DNA of 64,000 nucleotides from Ophiobolus disseminans (lineage: Eukaryota; Ascomycota; Dothideomycetes; Pleosporales; Phaeosphaeriaceae): contig MU006240.1 of the NCBI GenBank assembly GCA_010093685.1, forward strand, positions 1 through 64,000, given 5' to 3'. Shown one piece after another: positions 19,181-30,461 of this stretch. The position numbers and the translations under genes are program-made. Under the pieces are notes generated by a model, which worked only from the letters and a program-made list of their open reading frames with translations, ran no database searches and had not been told where the DNA came from. Positions within the stretch are counted from its first letter, which is position 1. Every line of letters begins with the position of its first letter.

Positions 19181-20566
19181 ATGGCAGCGGCAGGCATTGA
19201 ATTCCAGCATTTTGAGCATTTAGCAGAGTACTTCATAGCCATCTGCAAGGAGTGCAGGCATGGCGTGCTACCCGGCCATATCAAGAGTCACCTGCAACGC
19301 GCGCACAAGGTCAAGCAGAAGCAGGCTGAAGATATAGCAGAGAGAGTGCGCAGCTGGTCAGGGCTAATTGAGTACGCCAGCGAGTTGCAGGCACCCAGCT
19401 AGGTTATCCTGCCCATTAGCCAGTTGCCAGTATACTCAGACGGACTGCTGTGCCAGCTAGACCAAAACCAGTGCGGCAAGGTATTGCGGGGCACAGAGGC
19501 AATGAGGAAACATTAGCAAGGTGTGCATGACTGGTCAGTAGCAAGGAAAGGCGGCCGCTCTAGCTAGGTAGCACAGAAAGAGATACAGCTGCGCGTAGAC
19601 AAGGGCTGCAGGCGCGTACACTGCCAGCGGCTGTTTGTCCAAGGCCCAGGATCGCAGTACTTTGAGGTGCAGCCGCCCAACAACGACGACAATCTAGGAG
19701 TAGTACCCATCAACAGCGAGGCAGCTTGGGCGCGCGTAGGCGAAGCAATAGCCAAGGCGTAGGAGCAAGTGAAGAAGCAAGCAATTAGCACGATCCAGGC
19801 GGGCGAGCGCGACAAGGTGAACCCGTGGGTGGAGCAGACGCAGTGGCTGCTGTACTTAGTGGGCATGGAGCGGGCGGACTTGATGGCGTGTGTTGAGGAG
19901 CTAGTGGCCAAGCCCGATCTAAGGAGCAACAACAAGGCTGAGCTGGTGGAAGCAGCTATCTGGGCGGCTATGGATGGGCTCACGCGATTCAGCCAGTTGT
20001 TAGTGATTGAGCGTGTTAGCATGTTTGTGCGGCTAGAGGCAATCTGTATGGAGAAGCTCCAGACGCGGTACTAGCCGCTGCAGGCGTATATGGACAAGAA
20101 GGCAATTGTCAAGCACACGCGGCCATGGCAGCAGGTGTTGATGTTTTTTGCACGTACGCAGAAGGAGCACACGTGGAAGAGCCCGCGGTACCGGTTCAAG
20201 CGACGGCAGCGCGAGGCATAGGAGGCGTTGGTCCACGAAGCAGAGAGGGCAGCAGGAGGAGAGGCAGAAGAGAGGGAAACCGAGGGGGACGAGGCGGACG
20301 AGGAGGCAGACGATGAGCTGGAGACAGACGAGGAGATAGAGGTTGACGAGACGGATCAGGCGACAGAGGCAGCACCTGATCAGAGCGCCGCAAACGCCAG
20401 GCTAGAGAAGTTATCCAGGATCCAGAAAGCGTGCCTGGAGTTTTGTATCGCGTTGCTGGACCACCGTATCACCTGCCGAGAGTACGATAGCCCGCTGGTG
20501 TGCGCGCTGGCGGTGCTGGGCGTCAAAGAAGAGGGCTGGAAGGGGCCTAAGCAGTACCCGCTAATA
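19181..20566 (+). pseudogene. OrsD/DUF3505-like gene (type A), copy 2
   Basis: From the ATG at 19181 the frame reads CKECRHGVLPGHIKSHLQRAH, AEDIAERVRSW, VYSDGLLCQLDQ, RVHCQRLFVQGPGSQYFEVQ, VNPWVEQTQWLLYLVGMERA and a C-terminal LDHRITCREYDSPLVCALAV block, with a very acidic stretch near 20250-20370. At least six TAG codons interrupt it, nearly all where Gln or Trp is expected; no frameshift is needed between 19181 and about 20566, so the damage is almost purely CpA-to-TpA. Homology ends at KQYPLI near 20566, where Helitron 3'-end sequence starts, so it is also truncated. In other fungi this protein type runs on to a helicase-like region; none follows here. Confidence 0.7.
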
Positions 20567-20773
20567 CGTAGATCTGTCAGGCGTAAAGGTGTTGATCTTT
20601 GCAATTTACGACTGAGGGTGCTTCCGCAGGAAGCTTTCAGCCAAAGGGCTGAATCATTTAGGGTCTATTTTGATCATTAATCGTTTTTTATTCATGCTAC
20701 TTTCTAAACCAAGCTACATGCTTATCGTGCTCATCGTGCTATACATTAAACCCCATAACCTATCTCCCTCTCT
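20567..20773 (-). other. Putative Helitron 3' end with two small hairpins
   Basis: Downstream of the helicase frame (minus strand) are the hairpins CAGCCCTTTGGCTG (20638-20651) and GCTTCCTGCGGAAGC (20620-20634). Helitrons carry a short hairpin close to the 3' terminus. A clear CTRR end was not found, so the exact terminus near 20567 is inferred from the point where type A homology stops. Confidence 0.45.
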
Positions 20774-23700
20774 CTAACTACTGCCAATGCTGTTGAAGCG
20801 ACCACATGTACCACACACGTTCATGTCCACGTTGTTGTCAGCAGTGAAGAATGACAACTCAGGCCGTCGGCGATTGCAGCCCATACACCATCGCTCGCGG
20901 GAGACGTCAGGCATGCCATAATAACAAAACGTGCACACGTAGTATGGCTCGTACTGACAGTCCATAGGACGGGCGTAGTTGCAACTAAAACAGTTAAAGT
21001 ACTGGTTTGCTTGTGAAGCCTCGTCTATCAACTAGTTGTCGGGGTATACAGTGATAGACTGCGGGGGAACTTAACCACCTTCTCCTATCACTACATCGCC
21101 GCCACCACCTGCAGCTGGTATGTTGTCGCTGACAGGTGCAGCCATGCCGCTTATGCCAACATCTTAACCAACAAACGTATCGCTTATAAGACCTAACCCA
21201 TACGTAGGTGATGACGGTCGGAGCGGAAGTGTTAGAGTACGGCCGGTACTAGTGCTAGTGGGGAGCTTATTGTCGTCCTCATCCTTGAGTAGTTGCTAGC
21301 TGCCTTCATATACTAGGATTTCATCGTGCTGTCGCCTAACCCAATTGTCGTGTCGCATCTGTTTTGTCTTAGACTTGCGAGGCTTAAATTGTGAGAAGTC
21401 GAAGCCTTGTTCAAACATCAGACCCCTTAGCGTGCGAGCACTCGTGAGACGGCAACGTATGTCAATCCTAGTACGAACTCTCAGTCCTTAATGTTAAGGA
21501 CGGCCTTGTTAAGTGAAATGCCCTAGCTCTTATAAACAGTGATTGCGTACGCCAGCACAAGGGGAAATTGGTTGCGAGTACATGTTTAATGGCCTTAGTA
21601 CATAAACTCCCGCTTCGACCAGAAGACAGGTACTAGCTTCTCGCTATTAACCTCCTTGTAACATAGACTAGTGTAACTAGGGATGTACAGAAGCAACACC
21701 TCTAGGCTCTCGTTATAAGGGCTCGTAACGCTCTTATCCCAGATAATATCGCGCACATAACCCATGCGCCTATTAACTAGCCCTTAGGTCACCTATAAGT
21801 TCTTAGTGAGCATGAATTTAGCGTTGATTGCCACTGAGAGCACAGATTAGAGGTTGCCAGCGTCCTCCGTAGGGACATCAGCAGCCTTTAAGTGACCCGT
21901 ATAACTGGCGACTATTTTAACGACTAGTACTTAGAGATCTCGCAGCTTGCTGTAGTTATAATTGCGCACGCTCTCCTTGCGGCTAAAGATGCGAATAGCG
22001 TCTGCGAACTCATCGCGCTCTGCGTTAAGAATCTGGGTTTGAACTCGCGTTGTAAGAAGTCGCTAGTCCTCTACAGTTATCTAATTTACTCGTAGATGCT
22101 TAAGACATTGACAGAAAGCGACAGACTCTGCATCTTGTCCCTCTTAACGCTTAACGACATTAAGTGTAATAGTCTCACTAAAACGCTTATACAGTCGCTA
22201 ACCTCGTGTACCTTAGCGTTCGGGACCTTTGCGCTGAAGTAGAGAGAGTTCTCGCCTATAGGAGGGAGCTAGTAGAAGTCGCCTATTAAGATAATGTTGA
22301 GCCCACTAAAGTCCTTATCCGCCCTACTATTGTCAGCAAAGATCTCACAGAGACGTCGATCTAGGAAGTATAGCACTTAAAGCCCTATTATGAATTCCTC
22401 GTTAATAAGAAGGTAACTAACGTCCTTAAAGTAGTTCTAGAGGTAGCGCTTGTTCTCCTAAGTTAGCGGCTTATACGTCTTAGTCTTAACAGGTAGATAG
22501 AAAAGCGAATGTAATGTACGACCGTTAATGTTGTATGCCGCTACTCTAGTTAGTGCAGAGCGTTGAATAATCTCCCTAGCAATGCTATATTGCTTAGCTA
22601 ACTGCTTTATCTTTGCTAAGATAATACGCACAACATATATCTTACTAGTCCTACCTTAGCTATTAACGTAAAGCATAAGCTAGCTAGGATAGCGATTAGT
22701 AGATAGGTTAGTACGCTAGTCGAGCTAACTAGCACAGTAAGCTATAACAACATTAAAAGTCTGCTTCTGTTTAACCTTAAGTCTATCGTAGTCACTGACG
22801 TTGTCCTAAAGGTTGTAGTCGTCTCTAACGTCACCCTTAGCCTCCTTCTAGAAGTTAGAACTAACAGTCTTATGTGCTATGCGCGGATACTAGTTAACGT
22901 CGTTGATATCGCGCTAACTAAGTTAGTCTAGCTTATTAACATTCATGCCCTCTGCGTTAGGTAGCTGTCGAGCTAGCTCAGCGAAAGAAGCGTTAACGTC
23001 CTAGGCATTTTAGTGACTGTTATTATCTTGCTCACCGCCCTATAAAGTATTAGCAAAGTCAAACGTCTTACTATTATCTTGTAGATAGTTATCTTTATAA
23101 CTATAAAACGTAAAGCAGTTAGCATATACCTCCTTGAAGGTCGCCTTGCGCTCTTTATTAATGTTATTGTATAATAGGTTGTCTAGGATCCTCTATAGAT
23201 AATAAAGCATTAGCTTCGCCCGCGCAAAGTCCTCTAAATTAGGGTCGTAGCGAGGATACGCATTTAGTACGCGATAAGGAGCATAAGGACGCTTACGGGG
23301 GTTAGCGTTATAAGTGTATTTGCGGTAGAAGTCTAAGTATAAGATGTCTTTAAGACTATTAACACCTACTAGACGCTCTATGTATTTCTGCATTAGTGTA
23401 TAGCCCTTCTTTGCCTAATTAGGAAATGCTGCTAAGCCTTCTTAAGCATCGCAATAGAAGAATAACTGTGCGTAATCCTCTAGGCGCTTTATGTTAACGT
23501 TAATAACTTAGCGGCTGCTGTAGGTGAGAGGTAGGTCCAACAATAGATAGCAAACCTCCTGCACTAACTAATCGCGCTCGCTAATAAGCTTTTTTATAAG
23601 CTTAGTTACGAATAACTTAATAGTATACGCGCATTAATAAATAGGAGAACGGTTAACGCAAGTTGCTAATACGAAGTTAAAGCCTTCTTAGCTTTAGCAG

Positions 23701-24200
23701 CATATTTGCTAACGTATTCAATAACGGCCTTTGCGCTAGTACATAGCTAAATGTTAGTATTTGCAAGCTAGCTTATAGCTACTAGTCGATTGTACGGGTT
23801 TAGTATGCTATTATTCGACTTAGGAGAGAAACGATAGAACGTCCGACCTTCTGGTATAGATACTAATGCACCTAGAGCATTATCTCGAGGCATAGCGAAT
23901 TAACAAATCTCTTCATCGCTAACCTTATAGAGGCAGTAGTCCTTGCTGTGTTAGTGCGGCTGCACGAGGTTTATAGTCGTGTTAAGAAACGTGCTAGTAT
24001 TCTTAAGTTTAGCTAAGGAATAGGATATCGTAGAATGCTCGTTGTAGATTACATTCTCTAGGAACTTATTGTAGTTAATCGCGGTAATGTGAACGCCCTA
24101 GTACTTCGCCTAGATATTAAGCTTAGCCTCTATACGTTTAGCAATCTTATTATTAGGATTGCCCTCGCACTACCGCAGTTAGCTCCTACCTCTACTAAAC
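20774..24200 (-). pseudogene. Helitron Rep/Pif1-helicase protein, RIP-degraded, 5'-truncated
   Basis: Reading leftward from about 24200: IEAKLNI...GVHITAINYNKFLENVIYN, then MPRDNALGALVSIPEGRTFY, LNPYNRLVA and LCTSAKAVIEYVSKYAA, as in fungal Helitron replicase regions. Next comes the conserved YRKYTYN...RVLNAYPRYDPNLEDFARAK block at 23193-23393. Near the end are the Pif1 C-terminal motifs AYAITVYKS-GISLNKAVLNI and FVLGLTYVAVSRV (21400-21530). The final part (20774-21031, open) has four CX2C pairs. Many TAG/TAA stops occur, typically at Gln/Trp. The N-terminal HUH nuclease motif was not located, and homology stops where an opposite-strand copia remnant begins near 24200. Non-functional. Confidence 0.72.
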
Positions 24201-24204
24201 TATA

Positions 24205-25840
24205 AGAATAAGCTTAAAGAACACCTAATAGGAGAGCTATTTAAAGAAGCAGAACGCGACTATTTAGCAAGCTATTAAAAGATAGAATTATAGAGAGAAG
24301 TATCCTATGCTTTAATTAGACTAATAGGTCACTAGGTCCTAGACTGTATATAGGTATACACCTACAAGTTTAACAAGGATTATTAATTCCTTAAGTGCAA
24401 GGCACGCCTTGTAGTTAGAGGAGACTAATAGAGACAGATCTCTTCCTAAGACACCTATGCAGCCACCCTAGCTAGCAGATTATTTCGCATGCTTATAGCA
24501 ATTGCAGCTAAGCACAACCTAGAGCTTAAGCAATATAACATTACAAACGCATTTGTTTATAATACTATAGACAGGGAAATCTACATAAGGATACCTAAAG
24601 AATACTAGAAGATAGGTATTATTCTTAAGGTCCAAAAGACCTTGTATAGATTGCGCATCTTACCTATGCTCTAGCAGAAGGAGTTTACAACAACTCTTAA
24701 AGACCTTAGCTTTACACGCGTCCCTTACAAGCCTTGTTGCATAATTAAGAATAGTATTATTATCTTCTTTTATGTAGATAATATTATCCTAGCCTATGCT
24801 AAACACAAGGCTAAGGGAGCACAATAAGTAGTTAAACTCCTATAGGATAAGTATACTATAACTAGAGGAGAAGATCTCTAATAGTTCCTAGGAGTTAAGG
24901 TAATAAGAGATAGAAAGAAAAGACTTATCTATCTCTCACAAGCTGCCTATGTAGACAAAATCTATAGGCTAGTAGATAAGCATAAGCTACGCTATAATAC
25001 ACCTATAAGCTCTATTAAACTTAAGCCCTTAAACTTACTGTTAACACCTACTAAGATTAACAGATACTAACGCAAAATTAGGTTACTACTCTTTGCTGCA
25101 GTCACTACTAGACTAGACATTGCTTTTGCTACCTTACGCTTAGCACGCTTTCTCTTAAACCTATTCTAAGAGCATTATAATGCTGCAGACCGCGTTCTTC
25201 TATACCTATTAGATATAAGGTGGCTAGCACTTTAGCTTAGAGGAGGAGACACTCTTTAAGTAGCTAGTAATGCATTACTTGCAGACAACACACAAGATAG
25301 GAAAAGCTCTTAAGGCTATGCAATTAAGCTCTTTAATAGCCTTATTGCCTAGAGAGCTAGCAAGCAAGACACTATCACTACATCTACTACTATGGCAGAA
25401 CTCCTAGCCCTATCCTAAGTAGCTAAGGAAGCCCTCTTTACATCACGCCTACTTAAGAAGCTCTAAATTCAGCTTCTATCTAACACAATCACGATTTATT
25501 GCGACAATATGCAGACTATTAGACTAGTTACAAAAGAGATATTAAAGCTTTAAACAAAGCTTAGGTATGTAGACATCTACAACTACTAGATAAGATAGGA
25601 GGTTGCAAGTGGAAAGATTACTGTAGAATATATTTAATTATCAGAAATAATAGCGGATAGCTTTACTAAGGTGTTGCTAGGCAACAAGTGGCTAAACTTT
25701 CTTTATTAAGTTAGATTAGTTAAGGTATTACTACACAAGGTGACTAAGGAGGCACTATTAGAAGAACTTTAAGTAAAACTTAAGGACCTTAACATTACCT
25801 AAGGTTACTAGCTTGCAAAATACATCTAAGCTAAGAGGGT
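24205..25840 (+). pseudogene. Second Ty1/copia pol remnant (RT-RNase H)
   Basis: Plus-strand frame with reverse-transcriptase blocks VYTYKFNKDY, CKARLVVRGD, AATLASRLFRMLIAIAAKH and NAFVYNTIDREIYIRIPKEY. The catalytic box reads FFYVDN where YVDD is expected. RNase H blocks follow: NALLADNTQDRKSS, LFNSLIA-RASKQDT, TTSTTMAELLALS, IYCDNMQTIRLV, EIIADSFTKVLLGNKW. Stops are TAG/TAA at Gln/Trp positions, and changes such as G-to-R in the LY(G)LR motif fit TpG-to-TpA. Only the 3' half of the element is present; its 5' side abuts the Helitron gene. Confidence 0.8.
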
Positions 25841-26038
25841 GTGTTAGATATTAGGGGTGCTGTGAGGCTACTAACACTAAAAGAGATAGGAGGGGCTGGC
25901 ACAAGCGCCTTAGCACACTAGTACTAGATCTAACACCTAGTTAAACTCCGCACTTGACTAGAGAACACCACAATACAACACATCATTATTAATTCATCTT
26001 ATCTATTATCAGGTTCTAATACCTCATCAAATCTGACA
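25841..26038 (+). repeat. Probable 3' LTR of the second copia remnant
   Basis: Follows a purine tract (AAGCTAAGAGGGTG) and begins TGTTAGAT. The matching end ATCTGACA at 26031-26038 gives 198 bp. An alternative end ATCTAACA at 25928-25935 is a perfect inverted match and would give 95 bp, so the right boundary is uncertain. No target duplication can be tested because the 5' LTR is missing. Confidence 0.6.
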
Positions 26039-26285
26039 GTTTGTCGCGACATACCTCCGGCGGTTAGGGACACCCTAAACCCCGTGGCGCCTGCGGCGGG
26101 CTTCTTGATAGTGCAGATAGTGTAGATAGTGTAGATGTACGTCGCAGCTTTGATGTTCGTCACATGTCTGCTTACGTGAAACTTTCGTCCAATAAGCGTT
26201 GAGCTTTGTTCGGCCAATCAGAGGTTGCGCTCCCGAAGATCTGAAGTCCCTACTTTTGGCTGAAATGCTTCCTGCGGAAGCAATG
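26039..26285. other. Unassigned segment with a Helitron-like hairpin
   Basis: The end, 26256-26282, contains TTGGCTGAAA-T-GCTTCCTGCGGAAGCA. The same sequence without the extra T occurs inverted in the Helitron 3' end at 20619-20645. This suggests a small non-autonomous Helitron relative or another Helitron 3' end. The rest (26039-26255) has no recognised coding content. Confidence 0.4.
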
Positions 26286-26828
26286 AAGACAACACGACCT
26301 TCTAAGAAGTTAGACTAGCTACATAGAAAGTACCAAGTCGTGAGACAAGTCAACTCCCACTCATACTAGCTCGATGTCCCTAGAAGGATCTATCCTGTCT
26401 TCCACGTAGACTTACTTCGTTACGCTCCAAACGACTCGCTTCCATCGCAGAAGGTTGGAGATACCCAGCCAGGACCTTTACTCGTAGACGGAGAACAGGC
26501 CTAGCTGGTTGAACGAATTCTGGATGAAAGAACAACAAAGCAAGGAACGAAAGGTTAGGGTTGCACACGTGAAATGGGTGGATTACTGATGGAAGGCACA
26601 AGTTTTGGCATGATGATGATGTGTATTGGTAGGCGCGTGAGAGCCTGTACGAGTTCTCAGAGGCTGCCAAGGCACTAGCTACGCGCGATCACGTGAAAGC
26701 TATCAGTGGACCATCGGCTCTGTCCAACGATTACACTGAGCCGACCTAGGAATCTGTGAGCAATGTACTCAAAACCAGTGCTTGGAAGAAATGGGTCAAG
26801 TTACGCGCAGCGGAAAGGAGGGGGGTAA
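26286..26828 (+). pseudogene. Ty3/gypsy pol C-terminal remnant with chromodomain-like tail
   Basis: Plus-strand reading gives KLDWLHRKYQVV-type decayed text, then PRRIYPVFHVDLLRYAPND, a motif typical of the integrase C-terminus of Ty3/gypsy elements. VERILDERTTKQGT follows and, after a frame change, HVKWVDY, which resembles a chromodomain. The text ends in AAERRGG just before the LTR. Stops (TAG) and at least one frameshift are present. Only the 3' end of the element survives. Confidence 0.65.
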
Positions 26829-27020
26829 TGTAACGGGCTGAGCCCTGAGTCACATGACTAGGCTGCTAGCCTAGTCGCTTCCCTGCCGCCAAGAGCACAC
26901 GGGCCGCGCACCAACCCTCAACAAGCAGGATAGTCGCACACTCTTACTTTTCTCTTCATCTCGACTGTGAATAGCATCTGGGTTAGGTAGCTGGAATACA
27001 GTGCCTACAGACCGTTTACA
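26829..27020 (+). repeat. LTR of the gypsy remnant (about 192 bp)
   Basis: Starts TGTAACGGGCTGAGCCC right after a G-rich purine tract (GGAGGGGGGTAA) and ends CCGTTTACA, giving TGTAA(A/C) inverted termini. The right boundary also coincides with the start of an unrelated gag-like frame. Confidence 0.6.
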
Positions 27021-27329
27021 CCTGGCCTCATCTCTGTTGAATTGTCTAGCTCAGGAGTTGTACACAGCAAGCTCCGTCGCTGTCAAGTCTGGGATATCGA
27101 TCTGCTCTTCTGGCTGAGGATTTCTGAATCTCCTCACCTCAAGCTCAACCGGTTTCTCGTCTTCCAGTTTCTTCAGCGTCTTTTGCAAGAGATCTGGGTT
27201 GATGTACTCCCACAGACTATTCCTGTCTGCAGATATCTTCCTTGTGAACAGCCATTTTGACCAATTGTCTGGCTGCCTGAGGATAACTGACGCCCTTGCC
27301 ACCTGCATTTCCTGCTCTTGAGTTGCCAT
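27021..27329 (-). pseudogene. Copia-like gag N-terminal fragment
   Basis: From an ATG at 27329 the minus strand encodes about 92 residues with LRQPDNWSKWL and SLWEYINPD. This pattern (a W-x-x-W segment, then W-x-Y-I-x-P) is typical of fungal Ty1/copia gag N-termini. A TGA at 27051 interrupts it, after which NS-ARQFNRDEAR continues in frame up to the gypsy LTR edge. The upstream 27330-27510 may be leader and LTR of the same element (TATA-like CTATATATG on the minus strand), but its ends are not defined. Confidence 0.55.
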
Positions 27330-27608
27330 AACTCCGTTGAATCTGCTCCTAGTGTTGAGTATCGTTGATAGGGTGAACGCAGTGATTAAATAAGGGCTTC
27401 TGGGCTCATAACTGTGGCAGTGCATGGAGAGGGGGAGTACTGCGCTGTATTGACTATCTGAGGTGGGCTGAGCTACATATATAGATGACCGTACATGAGC
27501 TATCCCAGCTTGTCAACGAAAGACGGGTTCGATCAATGGCGAGGCAGGTTTCCAAACACAAGTAAAGCATGAGAGCAATGATACGACGGTGTGACATTCG
27601 TTGCTTAC

Positions 27609-28930
27609 CTACGGCAATACCTTCTCTAATACCTCGATCAATCCTCGAATCTCATCCTCGGTGTTGTAATGCACCATGCTTACTCGCACGACGCCCTCCG
27701 GCGCAAGACCCAGTACCTCATCGCACAGCCTCTTCGAGTAAAAGTGACCCCAACGGAAACCGTAGTTCGAGATCTTCTCCGCATCGTTGACGAATTTCTT
27801 CGAGTTCACGCCCTGGACCACGAACGAGATGGTCGGTACGCGCACATTGGACTCGCTGGAGGTTGATCCCAGGACTGTGATGTCGGATCGCGAGTTGAGG
27901 AAGTCGAGTAGGATCTTCTGAAGCTTGCCTTCGTGCTCGGCGATGGCGTCGGATGAGCCCTCGAGATACTTGACAATCTGTGGGATCGACTGCACATTCT
28001 CGTAGTTTGAGGCGGCGAAGCCGAGCTTGTCTTCAAGCGTCTTGGTGGGGTTGAAGAAGTGTGCCATTGGCGTCACGTGTTCTTGAGCGGAGTTGCTCGC
28101 GTATAAGACGGCGATGTGTGGGCCATAAACCTGCATGTGTCAGTCGCGTTGCAAGGTCAAATCTGATGCAGAAGCTCACCTTGTACCATGAGAAGGCATA
28201 GAAGTCGATACCGAAGGCCTTCACATCAACCTTCCGGTGTGGAGCGAAGCTCACGCCATCGATACACAATAAGGCGCCAGCATCGTGTACTGCATCTGCA
28301 ATTGCGCGAACATCATGGATTGTACCAAGGATATTCGAGACATGCGTGCAAGCGACGAATTTAACCTTTGGCCCAAGCAGCGGCTTCAAGTTCTCAGGTG
28401 TCAACTTCAACCCGTCCTCTTTGGACGACTCCCACCACTTGACCGTTAGCTTCAGTCGCTCCGCCATGAAGAGCCATGGCTTGACGTCTGTCTCATGTTC
28501 CATCTTTGAGAGGATTATCTCGTCGCCTTCGTTAAATTTGAGAGCGCCGGCCAGATTCATGAAAAGCTGCGTAGTTGAGCCCCCGAGTACTGGGTCACGA
28601 TTAGTATCGGTCCAATCTCACGTGAAAGTGTGCATACCAATCTCATCACGACCGGCGTTGATGTACTTTGCTGCAGCCTGGTAGCCTTCTTCGTACTTGG
28701 TGTTGGACTGAGTGCCTGTGTGGTACGATGCGCCAAGTTGAACATTGGTCTTTGACAGATATGCAGTTATCCTGAGATTGATTAGCATGCGAAGCTTTGT
28801 CTCGATGCAGGGAATCTTACGAGTCGATCACATCTCCAAGAGTTTGACTTCCTCCGGCATTGTCGAGGAAAACTTGGTCTTGCTGCAGTGCAGGGAAACG
28901 CTCGCGCGATTTGGTGATGTCGAACGGCAT
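27609..28930 (-). CDS. PLP-dependent class-V aminotransferase (cysteine desulfurase-like, VC1184 type)
   Basis: Four exons on the minus strand: 28930-28821, 28771-28638, 28589-28180 and 28130-27609, total 391 aa. All introns are GT-AG (49-50 nt) and the joins keep frame. Motifs of the class-V aminotransferase fold: an N-terminal FLDNAGGSQT, GGSTTQLFMNLA, the cofactor region CTHVSNILGTIHDV, CIDGVSFAPH, and a FSWYK segment whose lysine (about 218) should bind PLP. The C-terminus has RWGHFYSKRL and VRVSMVHYNTEDEI. Overall this resembles the VC1184-like cysteine desulfurase family; a general sulfur- or amino-group transfer role is likely, but the substrate cannot be told from sequence. It is the first intact gene to the right of the transposon island. 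A TATATATAT box lies at 29015-29023. Confidence 0.88.
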
Positions 28931-29014
28931 GTTGAAGACACACTATGTTGAACAATAAGGGAAAGGAGTACAGGAATTGGTTGAGTGCGTAGTTGTCGAA
29001 AATATTCGAAGGCT

Positions 29015-29023
29015 CTATATATA
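29015..29023 (-). promoter_or_regulatory. TATA box upstream of the aminotransferase gene
   Basis: TATATATAT about 85 bp upstream of the ATG at 28930, in the expected range for a fungal core promoter. Confidence 0.5.
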
Positions 29024-29492
29024 TGCTGGAAGCCGGGAACATATGATATGCAGCTATCTCCCGAGGTCAGCTTCACACATACTACTCGAAGTGGTTATGA
29101 TATCGGAAGAGGGAAGAAACAGAAGGGGTATGGTCTGACGTAGGGCGTGCACGCAGGGCGTACGCAAAACATGTGCATACAGTGCGGGGTCGTGGGGGTT
29201 TCGCTTGGTGAGGAAGGTGGGTGCGAAAGTGGGGGGTTGTGACGTGATGCTTTCTCTGGCAACCTCACTCGCGACTCACGACGGCAAATCTTGAAGACAC
29301 GAACACAGTCATGCAATGACATTTCACTTGTGTCTTAGATCTCATCCGCCACCCTGTGATCCATCGCAATTGTATCCACCTCGAGTGAGCAACGACCTGA
29401 AAGCCTGGTACCCCACTATCCGTCCGTCATGGTGCAATGTTGTCGAGTTCTGGATCTGGTGGCAATCGTGCGCAGGTAGCCGCATCATAGCC

Positions 29493-30164
29493 CTAGCCTT
29501 CGTTCTTTCGGCAGGTATTGCGCCTGCCCTCGGCGCAGACACGCCATGATCCTGGTAGGCAGCATTTGGGAATGGTATCCACACGGCTGTTGAAGTGTTC
29601 CATCAATGCGCCAAAATCGTTCGTGTTTACATCAACTGTGTCCACCAATTTGCCGTTCTCTTCGTAGTAACCATGCGCGATGAAAGAACGACACCACCTG
29701 CGTGGCTGCTTCATACCGGCCAACTTCAGCATGCTCTGATTGGAGGGAGAGTCGTCAAGCGCGAACGTAGAGTTGTATTCTACCATGATGTCTTTCGCGC
29801 CCACCAGAGGACGACGGAGACCGTGAGTTTGGCCGAAGAATTGAGACTCGTGCGATTGCGGGTTGCCGAGCAGAGGGCCCCACTCTGTTTTAAGGTCGTA
29901 GAACCAGTGGGTGTAGCGGGTAATCCAGACGAACCGGGGTTTGTCGTCGTCGATAGGAAAGAGGATGGCACGAATGTGCTTGGGACTCGGGCGTTCTTCG
30001 AGCGCTTGGAATGCACCGCAGATGATCTTGTGCTGCTTCCAATCTTGCTTCTGGCATTGCGTGGAGCAATACCGAGCGTTTGCGCAACTAGAGCATTGCT
30101 TGACACCAACCTTGTTGCATCGCAAGCACAGCAGCGCTGGCGTGGGTTTGGTAGAACTTGACAT
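29493..30164 (-). CDS. MYND zinc-finger protein (family member 1)
   Basis: Intronless frame of 223 aa. A complete N-terminal MYND finger has C13, C16, C24, C27, C33, C37, H45 and C49, with the usual YCSTQCQKQDWKQH core. It is followed by the signature AILFPIDDDKPRFVWI and a roughly 150-residue region with no domain known to me. MYND fingers mediate protein-protein contacts, so a regulatory or adaptor role is inferred, not shown. The same layout (finger, then x-x-FP...PRFVW) recurs at 35491-36138 and 60251-60939, and a diverged form at 41159-41758. The last 30 residues look like run-on sequence, so the true C-terminus could differ through an unseen intron. Confidence 0.75.
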   Translation of the reverse strand: MSSSTKPTPALLCLRCNKVGVKQCSSCANARYCSTQCQKQDWKQHKIICGAFQALEERPSPKHIRAILFPIDDDKPRFVWITRYTHWFYDLKTEWGPLLGNPQSHESQFFGQTHGLRRPLVGAKDIMVEYNSTFALDDSPSNQSMLKLAGMKQPRRWCRSFIAHGYYEENGKLVDTVDVNTNDFGALMEHFNSRVDTIPKCCLPGSWRVCAEGRRNTCRKNEG

Positions 30165-30461
30165 CTTTGATATCTTTGATGGTCGAGAGTGAGAACGCGG
30201 AGTTTCGGGTGGGAGAAGCCAGAGACTGGGGAGATGTTATAATGTTAGCTGTCTCGAAAATCGTGTGACTCTGTAGGTAAGGTAAAAGCGAGAGCGGACT
30301 CACCTTCACCTTTCGTTCAGCACCGCGCAACTCATAATCCAGGTGGGCATATCAGGCATAGCAAGCTCCCACACGTATTACAAGGCTCATCTGATGTGGA
30401 CGAATAGTGCTAAAAGTGTTGACGGCCAGCTTACATGCAGGTTTCCCGTGGACGAGCGATT

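Noticed and set aside
25841..25935. 95-bp LTR ending at ATCTAACA
   Set aside because: Perfect inverted ends but unusually short; the 198-bp alternative ending ATCTGACA at 26038 fits LTR size better. Kept only as an option.
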